A stretch of DNA of 64,000 bases from Sequoia sempervirens (taxonomy: Eukaryota; Streptophyta; Pinopsida; Cupressales; Cupressaceae). The notes under the pieces were generated by a model, which was not told where the DNA came from, searched no databases, and saw only the letters and a list, made by a program, of their open reading frames with translations. Shown piece after piece: positions 23,515 through 34,825 of this stretch (positions are counted from its first letter, which is position 1; every line of letters begins with the position of its first letter). The translations under genes and the position numbers were made by a program. The DNA lies in NCBI GenBank assembly GCA_007258455.2, contig VDFB02193867.1, forward strand, positions 528,396,657 to 528,460,656, written 5' to 3'.

Positions 23515-23865
23515 TTCCCATATGCGCTAAAACACAAATGCGCTACAGTTTCAATCGAATGCGCTAAAACTCGGCATGAGCTAATCTATCATATGGATGC
23601 GCAACTTTAACTCTCAAATGCACAACTTTATCTATTTTGTGGCCCTAGCCCTATATGCGCAATTTTGTGCCATAAATGCGCTACAAGATCATAATGGCCG
23701 ATTTTAACCTATATGCGCTAATCTAACTATCGTATGTGCTACAAGATGAATTTTAAACCTATCCCTATATGCACTACAGAATCTCCTCTATGCGCTACAT
23801 AATTTTTTGAAAACACTAAAAGTTTTATCGAATGTGCTAAAACGTGATGCAAAAACTGAAAACTG
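23515..23865 (-). repeat. GCGCAT array in inverted orientation
   Basis: At least ten ATGCGCTA / ATGCGCAA words spaced about 18-30 bp apart. This is the reverse complement of the TAGCGCAT-type words of the two leader arrays, so the element carries this motif family near both ends in opposite orientations. Confidence 0.75.
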
Positions 23866-24328
23866 ACCTAAAACACTTACAAAATCAATCTAAAATGTGA
23901 AATTTGAAATCATAAACAGTTGGAATCACTCACCGGGGGTCCATACATAGCTGGTATCTGGTATTGGCGCGCTCGCTCGAATCTATGTCTATGCAATGGG
24001 ATCTCCATCTCGCCAAGTCACTATCAGAGCTCACTTTTCACTATAGCAGCAGGGTGAAAATGACACTTCATTTTACCCCTTTTTACCTTTTAAGGGTCTA
24101 TTAGGGTGAGAGTTAATGGTATTTTTCATTCCTTTCATATTATTTTTCACCAGGCCATCATAAACATCATTTATCGGGAGCTAAATCACTATTTCCCTAT
24201 CATTCTTGACATCATCTTCTGTGATTTACCTCCCGAGGGGGCATCATTGACATCAAAAATTAGAAACATATCAGGGGAAAAATTTTCTTTATTTTCTTTG
24301 AAGCAATGCGTTTCACACATCACTTTTC

Positions 24329-24342
24329 AAAGAGGGGAAAAA
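24329..24342 (+). other. Polypurine tract of the Tat element
   Basis: AAAGAGGGGAAAAA lies directly before the 3' LTR start (TGTATACG at 24343), the expected place for plus-strand priming. Confidence 0.8.
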
Positions 24343-25554
24343 TGTATACGCATAAAAATGGTCATGTCTATAATCTTGGCAATTGATTAAATATCTATTA
24401 TTTAATTAATTTTTCTAAAAATCTGCTACATATGATTAAATTTAATTAATTTAATTATATTGTTCATTCATCTTATTTCTTCTTTCGTAATTAAAGAAAT
24501 TTATTTTATTTAATTATTTTCATACGTCCACTTAATTAATTAAATAAATACATTTTATTTATTTAAATTAATTATCATTGTTTGAATTTAAATTAAATCT
24601 TTTGATTTAATTAAGTTTAAATATTTCTCTTTTTCTTCTATTTTAAATTCTTCTTCTAATAAATTAAATATTTCATTTAATTAATTTCATAAAAGTGATT
24701 TAATTAAATAAACCTTATTTAATTAAAGGATCTTATGCTTTCTTTCTAAATCACAATTAGATATTTTATTTAATTGTGAAATCTTCTGTTTTCTTCTCAT
24801 ATCATAATTTAATATCTTATTTAGATATGATATCTTTTGTTTTCTTCAAAAAAAATCTTGATTAAAGCTTTCTTATCACAAACTTTCTTTTGCTTTAAAA
24901 GCTTAATTAAATATTTCATTTAATTAAGAAAAAGCTGAATATCATCCACAAGTAAATAATTGAATTTTTAATTCATTATTTATCAGCTTTTAAATCTTTC
25001 TTTTATCTTTTTAAAGAAAGATGATTTCTTATCTTCTTATCTTTTCATCTTTCATAAAAATAGAAAAATCTTGTTTTCAGGTTTTCTTCTATTTTCTCTT
25101 CAGTTTCATCCATCTTCAGCCATTTGATCTGCTGGGAATTATCACAACCATCCATCAAGACAGCCAATCAGAATCCTTCAAAAAACTCTATAAATACCTA
25201 TGTGAATCTAAACATTGATAATAGGCATTTAATTAGAGTTCATGCATTTAATTTATTTAGCATTCTAGTATCATAGAATCATGTTTATTTCAATCATCTT
25301 AGTTCAATTCCATATCATGGCTTAATCTTGCATCATGCATCATATTTAAATCTCGTTCTTTAGGAAGACATTTTGTTGAGCCTAGCATATAATCTGAGAG
25401 CAAAAGCTGGAATCAACAAAAACACTGAAGATAGAGGACAATAGGATGACAATCGAAGCAAAATATTGGGTTTGCCTCTCCTTATCTCTTATTTTCTGTT
25501 TTGATACAATGTCTTATTGGTGTGCTTGAATAGTATTTATTTCATTTCGTTATT
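24343..25554 (+). repeat. 3' LTR of the Tat element, 3'-truncated
   Basis: Aligns with 7677-8873, with TATAAATA at 25189-25196. After ATTTCGTTATT at about 25554 the sequence leaves the LTR: the last ~21 bases of the 5' copy, including its ACACA end, are missing. It continues instead as repeat B, known from 6905 onward. Both partners carry ATTTCGT at the join. Confidence 0.9.
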
Positions 25555-25945
25555 TTCCATATCGGTAAATTGGCATTTATCTGTTTTTGCAATCCATGGG
25601 AGTGGCTTTTTGAATCGTGTTTGTTTTAAAATGCTCATGAAAATGCAAATGCATAGATTCATTAATGGCTATGTGCCTTCATGCATATATGCATATTTAT
25701 AGGATTTATTGCTATCATGTAAAGGCCACATAAATATTCATTCCCCAAGTCTATGTGGTCATTTGAATATGTGCATATATTAAGGGATCTATTGATACAT
25801 GGATATATGCATCCATGGATACATGAATACATATATATATGTATGCGTGTAATCATATATGTATGTATACGTGTAAATAAATGTACATCCATGCATGTAT
25901 GTATGCATATGTGCATTGAAGCATGTGTGCAGCTATGTGTCTATG
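25555..25945 (+). repeat. Repeat B, copy 2
   Basis: Matches about 6910-7305, including TATCGGTAAATTGGCATTTA and the ATGCAT-rich tract, and leaves the match at CAGCTATGTG. It is the right-hand flank of the Tat insertion. Confidence 0.85.
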
Positions 25946-28900
25946 TATACATTTCATCCAGCAATCAATGTCAATTAATAAACTAGCACTTGTACCTAAA
26001 GAATGTTCAAGGATTGTGCCAGTAGAAAACCATATGCATATCAATATGTTAGAGAGCATGTATCTATGCATAGGTGTGTATTGATGCTAATTGTTCTGAA
26101 TTTCTGTTGCATGTGAATGCATTAAACAATAAAGAATAAGTGCTAGATAATTGAAGTAAAATGACCCCATTCAGTTGGCAGATCAATTTTTTTAGCCCTT
26201 TACATGTTATCTGAGAGTTTTGAAGCTTTTGCTATTCATTGGCAGTCTTTGAAGCTTAAATGTCACAGTATGTATAGCATATTACCCAATAGCTCTATTT
26301 CACATTTCATTCATGTTGATTTAGGCAAGTTCATATTTCTCATTTACCCTTGTATCGTCTCATATCTAAATAATTAGGCAGCTGCTAATTAGCCTTTAAG
26401 TACATAGCAATTAAAAGAAAGAAATAATTACAATTATCCTTGTGTACATTTGGACTATTAATCAAAGGAAATTAACAAACTAGCCCTAGAAAACCATGTG
26501 CGTGTTAATGTGTTGAATAACATGTATTTGTGCATAGGTGCATATGGATGCTATGAGTTGTGATTTCTACCATTGTGTAGCGCTTACTATTACTTGTACA
26601 GCCAAGCCACATGCAAGTAGAATTCATAATTCATGGCATCCAGATACACTCAAGGACAAATACAAATCAAGGTTGTTGGCATCCCGATAAGAAAGATGAT
26701 GAGATACATCCAATTAATGTATGTCACAACATCTTATTGAATAAAGATAATTTGGTTTGGCAGGTTACAAATGAGAATCCTTATTGGTGTGTGACTAATG
26801 CTCTTTTTGAAGACTTGTCAAGAAAATTGCATGCCAATACTATTAGAAAATAGGTAAAATCAGATTTATTGATTGACTATGGTTGATGGATCAAATGTGT
26901 ACAAGGATAGTTAAATAATTAGGCAGCTGCTAATTAGTCTTTAAGTAGATAATAATTAAAACAAAGAAATAATTAAAATTATCCTTGTGTACATTTGAAC
27001 TGTTGATCAAAGGAAATTAACAAAGTGGCACTAGAAAACCATGTGTGTGTTAATATGTTGGATAACATGCACTTTTGCATAGATGTTTATGGATACTATG
27101 AATTGTGATTTATGTTTGCATGTACTTGGTTTAAACATTTAATAGTTAGTGCTTGATAATGGAATGAAATGAACTTAGGCAAATGGAAATAGAATGACCC
27201 CATGGAATTAGAACATCAATGTTTACATGGCTTTAACATGATAGCATATTTGTGTCCATGAGACTTATTTGAATCTCAAATGTCATACTGTATGTGGTGT
27301 ATTAGCTAATTGGCTTAACATGATAGCTTTCAAACAAGTTAATTCAGTGATCAATCAAGCTAATTGGCTGATGAATTAATTGTGTTCCATGGTTAGTCAT
27401 AGCTAATTATTAGTCATCTTTATCCTCCAAATTAGTTAAATCAATCTTCCCTATTCACATTCACAGATACACAATCTTTCTAACCATTTTGCTTGCTTTT
27501 AATAGAATAGGAGCTTTAGAACACGATATGTACATTCATCTAAGGATGATAAGACGTGGATTTCTGACAAATATTATGGTTTGAAATGCTATCATGAATA
27601 TGCATACAAAATATGGAAGCAAAAGAAAAACATGTAAACTGTTTGACAGAATTCCTCGAAGAAATGTTGGCTCTTGGTGTGTAGTGATTGCAAATTATGC
27701 AGAGAATTATTTGTCAAAAAATCTTTTGGAAAACTTTCAAGCAAATTACCTAAATAGCTGATCAAGTTAACTGCGAATCAAGTTACTTGACCAATCAATG
27801 AAACTAGTTCATTGATAGATCAGTTTTCTTGAATAGTTAATTATAGTTAATTAAAAAACATCTTTATACACCAAATCAATTAAACCAATCATGGCCATTC
27901 ATATGAAAAAAAGTAATTTCTTGAAAAGGCTTTATAGACAAGGAAGCAAATGCAGTTGCTAGGTGCAAACTAAAATTGCAAAACCTTTGCCAACATCTTC
28001 CTTTCTGTTTCTTGTGCTACAAATACTCAACAAGCTATAGCTATCCATATTAATTGTATCCCTTTGTCTATGTTGAAGCCATCTGTTTATTCTATTGCTT
28101 TCGCTATTATTTCATGGTAGCTCAAATGTCATAGTATATGTGGCATAGCAGCTAATAAGTCCATCTCACATTTCGCTCACGACAATTTAGTTTGTCTCAT
28201 CTCTTTCTGATACACTAATCAAAGTCAATTAACAAATAAGTCAATTTTACACTTGACTCATGCAAATTAAGTCAATTATATCTTTTACTCATTAATGAAA
28301 TTAACTAATCAGCTTAATAAGATAGCTTTCAAACAAGTTAGGTCAGTGATCAATCAAGTTGTTTTACAGATGAGTCAATTGATTTCAATAGTTAATCATA
28401 GTAATAGCAAAAAAATCCTTGTTAGATGATGTCATAGTTCAATTTGCTTTTGTGTGCCTGTTTGCACTTTTGCTATAGCTTGAAGCAATGATGCTTTATG
28501 GTTCAAGTATTAAGTGTAATTGGAAACCTTTCTTAATTTAAATTGATTGATTTAAATCTATTTGTAAACCATACTTACAGTGGTTCTTTAGGCTCGATGC
28601 AAAACAACAATATAGTTAAAATGCAGGGCGAAATCCTGTAGAGAACCATGGTCACACTTGTGCATTTGGAATTCAAGAACCTATGATAAATAGTCTGCCA
28701 GGTTAATCTGTTTTCAATTAATACTTGTTTCTATTGAATCTAAAAAAAAACTTGCTGGTGTATTTCGGTGTTTTGACTATTAGTATCCATTACACTATCA
28801 CTGTCATCCATTGCAATTATAATTTTGGGAGTTGTTTGCACAAATGTGTTTTGATGCATTGTGAAACCCAACTTGCATTTCTGGGATAAAATGAAGCAAA

Positions 28901-29700
28901 ATAAATAAAAGTAGCAATTTGTTTCCTTGAGTAACTTGTCTCTTGGTGTTCATTCAATGAGCACAGGAGCTTTTGCTCTATCACTGTAAACGTCCCCTTT
29001 GTATTGATAAAAGCTGTCAGTTTTCAAATCTATGTCTTTGCTTAAATTTATTTGTATGTGGAGTAACATTGTTTTCAAATGCATGACTAATAATAACATG
29101 TATATTAGAAAACTTTGAATCAAAATACACAAATCATTTAAAAAATAACATTTCTCTCTGTCTTATATTGCTACAGATAGAGCTTTTTATTATACCACAA
29201 ATGGAGATTCTTACTCCAAATAAGAGGGAATAGAAACATAAGATGCAATTGTTAGCCAGGTCCTTCATTGCTTCCTTCCTATTGGTAGATATCACAGAAA
29301 AGTAAAAACCTATTTCTAAGATGACAATGAATTTAAGGCACTTGAAATAAGTTTGTCTCTATAATATTTCCCACACTTATTTATCCCTAGCAGCTATGTA
29401 TTGGCTTATAGGTAGATATAACAGTTGAAAATGCTATTGTAGACATATATTCACAATGTGGAAATATAGACAAGGTCTAGGAATTGGAAACAAGGAATGC
29501 ATATGAAACATAAGCTATGAAATACAATGACATGTAGCATAAACAAGTAACAGTTTAAACTCCAATAATCTGTGAAAAAGCTTTTATGAACGTTGATTTT
29601 TTATTAGATTACTTTTGCAAAATACACGTGCACTGATGCAAAAAGGGTATCTGGTAATTTTGATATCAATTCATATCACCCAAGAATTGCTTCTGACAGA
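25946..29700. repeat. Mosaic of subterminal repeats, no gene
   Basis: Two direct units start near 26370 and 26915 (core TTAGGCAGCTGCTAATTAG, later TTATCCTTGTGTACATTTG and AGAAAACCATGTG). Further copies of their core lie at 4790, 5030, 6137 and 31838, and inverted at 47040-47160. 26590-26880 is inverted at 31940-32240; an 81-codon frame at 26611-26853 lies in it but has no known domain. 28700-28835 repeats 5395-5545. Nothing looks coding. Confidence 0.6.
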
Positions 29701-29949
29701 GACACACTTCCTCCTCCATCTATTTTAGTTTAGCAGAATCTGGTCAAGAACTTTATTTTGTTAAATGAAACAATCAGGAATTTGGAAAACAGAAAAAACA
29801 ATGGATTGTTGAGCTTTCTAATTCATCATGATTTTTCAATTTTTTTACCCCACTTTTATAGCATATTGAATAACAAGCAACTAAAAACAACATTCAGAAC
29901 TCTACAATGCTCTTGTAGAATGAGAACACAAACAAATATTCAAGGGTAC

Positions 29950-30062
29950 CTATGCTGTTTACTTCTGCTCCAAACTCTAAAAGAAGGCTCACACAGTCTT
30001 TGTATCTATTTGTTGTTGCAATGTGCTAAACACAGGATATCAAAAATATTTGTCATATTGTT
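29950..30062 (-). pseudogene. Possible ankyrin-repeat exon fragment
   Basis: On the minus strand a short frame reads YKDCVSLLLEFGAEVN, which looks like the second helix and turn of an ankyrin repeat. Upstream in another frame is MVEYGDSFFIESLEQY. Stops or frame changes separate them, and no further repeats were found. If real it would be a captured host exon fragment, as Helitron-family elements often carry. Chance similarity is possible. Confidence 0.3.
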
Positions 30063-30207
30063 CCAAACTCTCAATAAAAAAAGAATCTCCATATTCTACC
30101 ATCAGAGAAAGTGCATTAAAGTCAAAGAAGTTTGAAATTGAAGATAACAAACCTAATAGCACTCACTTGGATAAATTGTTTTCTATAGTGTGAATTTTAT
30201 TGGTTCC

Positions 30208-30850
30208 TAGCGTCAAGGCAGGAATACTCATGCATTCGGTTGGAATGCTTTTAACTGGCAGCATTGGGCAATCACATTTCGGCATTTAACATATTACTTA
30301 TTTTTTTGTATAGTTTGAATTTGGAGAGCTATTTTTTATATTGGAAAATTAGCATTTATCTATTTTCCTATTCGTTTGAGTAGCTTTATAAATCATTTTT
30401 TGTTTTGAAAATTTGGGAAAATGCGAACGCATAGATTGATTAAATAAATTTAAGCAAAGGCATAGTTTTAAAACTAGTGGCTAGAGGTACGTAATCCATG
30501 AATGTAGATTAAATGCATTAAAATATCAGGAAAATGTGAGCGCATAAATTGATTAAATAAATTCAAGCCAAGGCATAATTTATAAAACTGGTGAGTAGAT
30601 GTACGTACTACATGGATACATATTAAATGCATTAAATGGCATCTGGCTCGAGGTGAAGGCGCTGGAATGGCTTGGTGGCCATGCGTGGCCAGGGTATTTT
30701 GGTCATTTAATATAGAGTTAAGCCATTTGCTATGCATCTCTATTACTTTGCGTGTGTTGTTCTTGTGTTCTGTAAGCGTGTGCTATGAGGAAGATTTTGT
30801 AGCGACTGAGGAAGAGATGTTATAGCTATAGAGTCCTAACCCAGAAACGA
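30208..30850 (+). repeat. Arm repeat A, copy 2 (left inner arm)
   Basis: Matches 2960-3620 directly and 44430-44885 inverted. Starts GGCAGGAATACTCATGC and has a perfect 6-bp hairpin GCATTC-GGTTG-GAATGC at 30232-30248. It contains two sub-copies around TTGATTAAATAAATT.AAGC and ends near AACGAGTTACTTGAGGTGAT. Confidence 0.82.
30232..30248 (+). other. Subterminal hairpin of arm A
   Basis: GCATTC (30232-30237), loop GGTTG, GAATGC (30243-30248). Related imperfect versions sit at the same place in arm copies at 2983-2999 and 44863-44879. Short palindromes near the ends are typical of Helitron-family elements and might mark a terminus; this role is inferred. Confidence 0.55.
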
Positions 30851-30954
30851 GTTACTTGAGGTGATAATTTGTTATTTTCCACAATTTCTTTCCATTAAAG
30901 TGCATAATGAAGCTGTGTTTCATAGTGCTTTAGTTAGACTATCACTATCACTTT

Positions 30955-31245
30955 GTACCTATTGTATCAGTGCATGTATGTATGTATGCATGTCTCTATG
31001 TACATATGCATTTATCTATGTGCATATCTATGTAAACATTTGTAGATGCATATATGCATGTATGCATATGTCTCTGGATATATCTATGCATATATGTATG
31101 TGTGTATAGATGCATCTATGTGTATATGCATGCATGCATGCATATGGATGCATATATGTTTACGTCCATACATGCATTTATGTGTGTCTACATGGATGTA
31201 TTTGTACATATATATACATATATATACATATGTGTGTGTCTATAT
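30955..31245. repeat. ATGCAT-rich island
   Basis: Degenerate run of ATGTATGTATGCATG / ATGCATATATG words. Similar islands lie at 7030-7300, 25660-25930, 43550-43700, 45755-46155, 47310-47735 and 48180-48400. Open frames on both strands rich in Met, His, Cys, Ile and Tyr are artefacts. Confidence 0.85.
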
Positions 31246-33689
31246 GTCTTTTCTAGGAAAGAGTTTATAGTGACAGGGCAAAGGTTGTCATGGTTCCAAA
31301 AAGGACACTCGTAGACAAGTTACTTCAGGCAATAAATAGTTATTTTCATTAGTTTTCTTTTATTTTAGAGTCCATAGGCAGATTGGCTTTCACAGTGCTC
31401 AGCCTACGCTAATCTTCATAGACTAGTTCCTCGGATGAGCAATTGTCTTTTGTCCAATGTACAATATGCGAGCTTAAAAATAACTTGGTGCTTATGAGTC
31501 CTCTAAAGATTACATATCTTCAATTACTGCAGAACTGTTCCATAGTGCAAGCTTTAGAGCCACTGTGCTGTTAGCATGTGCCATAATGGGACCTTTCGAA
31601 CAATATGTGGACAGTGTGTTGAGAAGGCTTTAGAAACTATCAGGAAAATGCAATTTACAGATATAAGCCTAAACTCCACAATTGCTTTCAACTTTCTCGT
31701 TGTCATTAAAGCATAAAGGAAAGAGGATTTTTTCCAAACTTCTAATTTTTGTACTTTTACATGATAATTCACGTTATTAATTAATAAATCAAATTATCTT
31801 AATTAATTAATCTTCTTTTCCCTTCCATCATTTCATATCTAATTTAGGTAACTGCTAAATAATATTTACATACATAATAATTAAAACAAAGAAATAATTA
31901 TAACTATCCTTGGGCACATTTGACCCATCAATCAAAGTCAATTAATAAATCTGATTCCACCTGTTCACTGATAGTATTGGCATGCAATTTCCTTGAAAAG
32001 TCTTGAAAAAGAGGATTACTCACACACCAATAAGGATTCTCATTTGTAACGTCCGTATCCAAATTATCTTCATTAAATAAGATGTTGTGGCATACATTAA
32101 TTGGATGTATCTCATCATCTTTCTTATCAGGATGCTAACAACCTTGGTTTGTATTTCTCCTTAAGTGTATCTAAATGCCATGAGTTATAAATTCTACTTG
32201 CATGTGGCTTGATTGCACAAGTAATAGTAAGTACTACATAACAATACAAAATAAACTTATGCAAATGGAAATGAAATGACCCCATTTAGTTATAAAATCA
32301 ATATTTATCTGGCTTTCACTATTAAGTGATAGCTGGTTTGGCATTAAACAATAGCTAAAAATTGTTTTTATCAGAACTTAACAGTGCTAGCACAGGTCTG
32401 TGTCATTTCTTGGCTTAGTATTGACAAGTTTCCATGGCCTATTTACACTTCTTTAGATGCTTAAGCAAATATGGCATCTATTCCATTGATTGCTCTTAAA
32501 GAGCTTATGCCACCATTGCAATAATAGAATTACACTAATGCATGCATATGCAAAATATGTTCTATATTATAGGGTACACAAATAACAATAAGTATTTTAA
32601 AATTATAAAATGCAATTTGCATTTTAAGAAACAAAAGTTCTTACTTAGGTTCTTTCTTGTTGAAATGAATCTACATAAGAATTTTGTTTTGTTTTTATGA
32701 ATAGCATAGTATATGTCACTCACTGTACTCATTTGTTTAAATTGTCCTTGTGACAGGGATCGGTGCTTTTAACTGTATTTAAACAATCACGCACAAACTG
32801 CAACGTGAGGTTAGCATATTAACCTTCTCCTTTAAAAAAAAAAAAAACAATGCAGAGTTTTCCAAATATGCGCTTCTAGGAAGATTTCTCATGGTTGTAG
32901 ATGAAATAGTATATGTTTTTACAGTTTGCTCACTTCTCAATTTTGTCATTGTACTAGGAAAAATTACTTGTACCTATAATAGCAGCCAAAATTTGTACAT
33001 TGCTACAAGTATACTTAATCATTCAATAGCAAATTGCAAGGTCAACTTTCCAAATTGTCTTTCTGCTTTTCTTGAAATGCAATTGAAATTCTTCAATATA
33101 ATAACTGCATAAAGTTATTTTTCATGTATTCATTTTTCCATCTTGTATTCCTCATTTCTTTGAACACAAATGATTTAAAAGGCTGCTTGCACATATACAA
33201 ACAGGAAAATGCATTTTCCACAATTGCAATAGTAATTTGTCTTTGAAAAATAGAACAGGTTTTGCTTATGTGTTAATTAGTTATACTTCCTCTATACAAT
33301 ATCCATAGAATAGAATGAATTGCTAGAATGCAATTTTTAAACCCTCTTTGTAGTTTCAAATAGCCTATAGAGTCATAAGTCTTTGTTTTATGTCAACTGG
33401 TTTTTACCTATATGCATTTAAGGCAATTTTGTTCATAAGACTACTTATATCTATGGCAAGTTGCTATGCACTATGCAAGTGAACGTATGTTTAATCTTCC
33501 TGTATTGCAAAAAAAGACCACAAAGTTGATTTCAAAAGCTGACATGGCACATGAGTACAATGAACGATGTACTACGTTACTCATAGACATGACGCAATAT
33601 TTTTCCATGGTCTTGTTTACATGCAAAATGACATTAACCACATTTTTTTTTTGCTCACATTGCCAATTTCACTATATGCTTTAAACCTC
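31246..33689. repeat. Left interior of the Helentron, repeats and unassigned DNA
   Basis: 31260-31350 and 31560-31745 are direct copies of arm pieces (compare 3540-3620 and 4060-4150). 31838-31926 is one more copy of the dispersed core motif. 31940-32240 is the inverted partner of 26590-26880. 32250-33689 shows no recognisable gene; ORFs at 32891-33112 and 33466-33684 have no family features. Confidence 0.55.
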
Positions 33690-34130
33690 TTAAGTAAGAG
33701 AAAACTGAGGAAAGAAACTATTTATTGCCTCAAGTAACTCGTTTCTGGTTCTGGACACTGTAACTATAACAAAGTCTGCTCAATTGCTGTAAACTCTCCT
33801 AGAACAAAGACTTGTAGAATAGAAAAACAATTTGCACAAAGTAATAGTCATGCTTAACAAGTGACTTAAGTCTATAACAAATGAACAAAGCAGCCTGGCT
33901 ATACATGTCCACCAAGCCATTCTAGCAGTTTCTCATCCACCTACATGCTATTTAATGCATTTATTTAGCATTTATGCACTGTGTGCCTGCACCTCTGAGT
34001 TTTAATCTCTTTTTTTAATTATTTAATCGATCTATGCCTTCGCTTTTTCTCAATGGACCTATGCCTTTGCATTTTCCTTAAATTTTAAAAACGCAAATGA
34101 TTTTTAAAGCTATTCCCACAAATAAGAAAA
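33690..34130 (-). repeat. Arm repeat A, inverted partial copy
   Basis: Read on the minus strand it gives the order ATAAATTT-like block, TTAAATGCAT words, GGCTTGGTGG-like block and AGTTACTTGAGG of arm A, with many differences. It lies left of the coding block, so it could close a smaller non-coding arm-to-arm unit 30208-34130. Confidence 0.55.
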
Positions 34131-34825
34131 GCCATAGATCTTCTTTGATCAAACAATGCCTTTGAATTTACCCGATTTTCTTAAAATAGAAATGATTTGT
34201 GAAACTATTCTCTACATGCCACTTAATTCATGGTTATGTAAATATCTTTTAAAATCATTTTCTCTTTGAGAAAATCAGTCACTTAGAAGTACATAGAAAC
34301 AAAGGAATCCAATTACACAAAACATTTAAAGACCATAGACTGAGATTGACAATGTGAGCAAAAAAGATTCTTATCCACCATTTGTTGCATGTAAACAAAG
34401 CTACCTGAAAATATTGTTGTGTTTGTGGCATTGAAAGTATACATCATGCATTGTACTCATTTATCCAATTTGTCAATGTAACAGGAATAAGTACATACAA
34501 TCCTGGTGGAGGACAGTGGATGACAAGGTCAGGTTGAAGAATTAATACTATTTTTCCCTTATGCTTCTAAAAAATTGTTTGTTGTATAATATGTCACGTA
34601 GGCTTCTGCTACTACTCAAGATCCATTTTCCAACATATATAAAGATTATTATCTTCCAAGATGCTCGACAACATGGTTAATACTATAGAATGCTATTGAG
34701 TAAAAGCACATAGGCAGTGATGTAAAAAACTATAGATTTTGTAATCTAGATGAGAGCATTTGATGTTATTCATACATAACATCTGCTATTCTCAAACACA
34801 TTAGGATACAAAAGAAACAAAGAAA
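34131..34825 (+). other. Upstream region of the Rep/helicase gene
   Basis: AT-rich, no ORF with features. It should include the promoter of the gene that starts at 34826; no convincing TATA box could be chosen. Confidence 0.4.

Larger units (their letters stand above)
7677..25554 (+). mobile_element. Ty3/gypsy retrotransposon of the Tat type, ~17.9 kb, non-functional
   Basis: Two direct LTRs of about 1.2 kb bracket a PBS, gag-PR-RT-RNaseH-second RNaseH-integrase in one sense frame, an antisense ORF and a PPT. The second, FDGS-type RNase H after the normal one and the antisense extra ORF are known marks of the Tat/Ogre/Retand branch of plant Ty3/gypsy elements. LTR identity is roughly 97% by hand over the first 300 bp, so insertion is fairly recent. 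The coding frame is broken by about sixteen stops and one frameshift. The 3' LTR lacks its last ~21 bp and the 3' flank is a copy of DNA from upstream of the element, so no target-site duplication can be assigned. Confidence 0.93.

Noticed and set aside
23515..23865. CRISPR-like array
   Set aside because: Short degenerate words with irregular spacing in a plant retrotransposon, without repeat-spacer structure.
30861..31314. Cys/Met/Tyr-rich small proteins
   Set aside because: Products of the ATGCAT-rich island; similar peptides arise from every such island.
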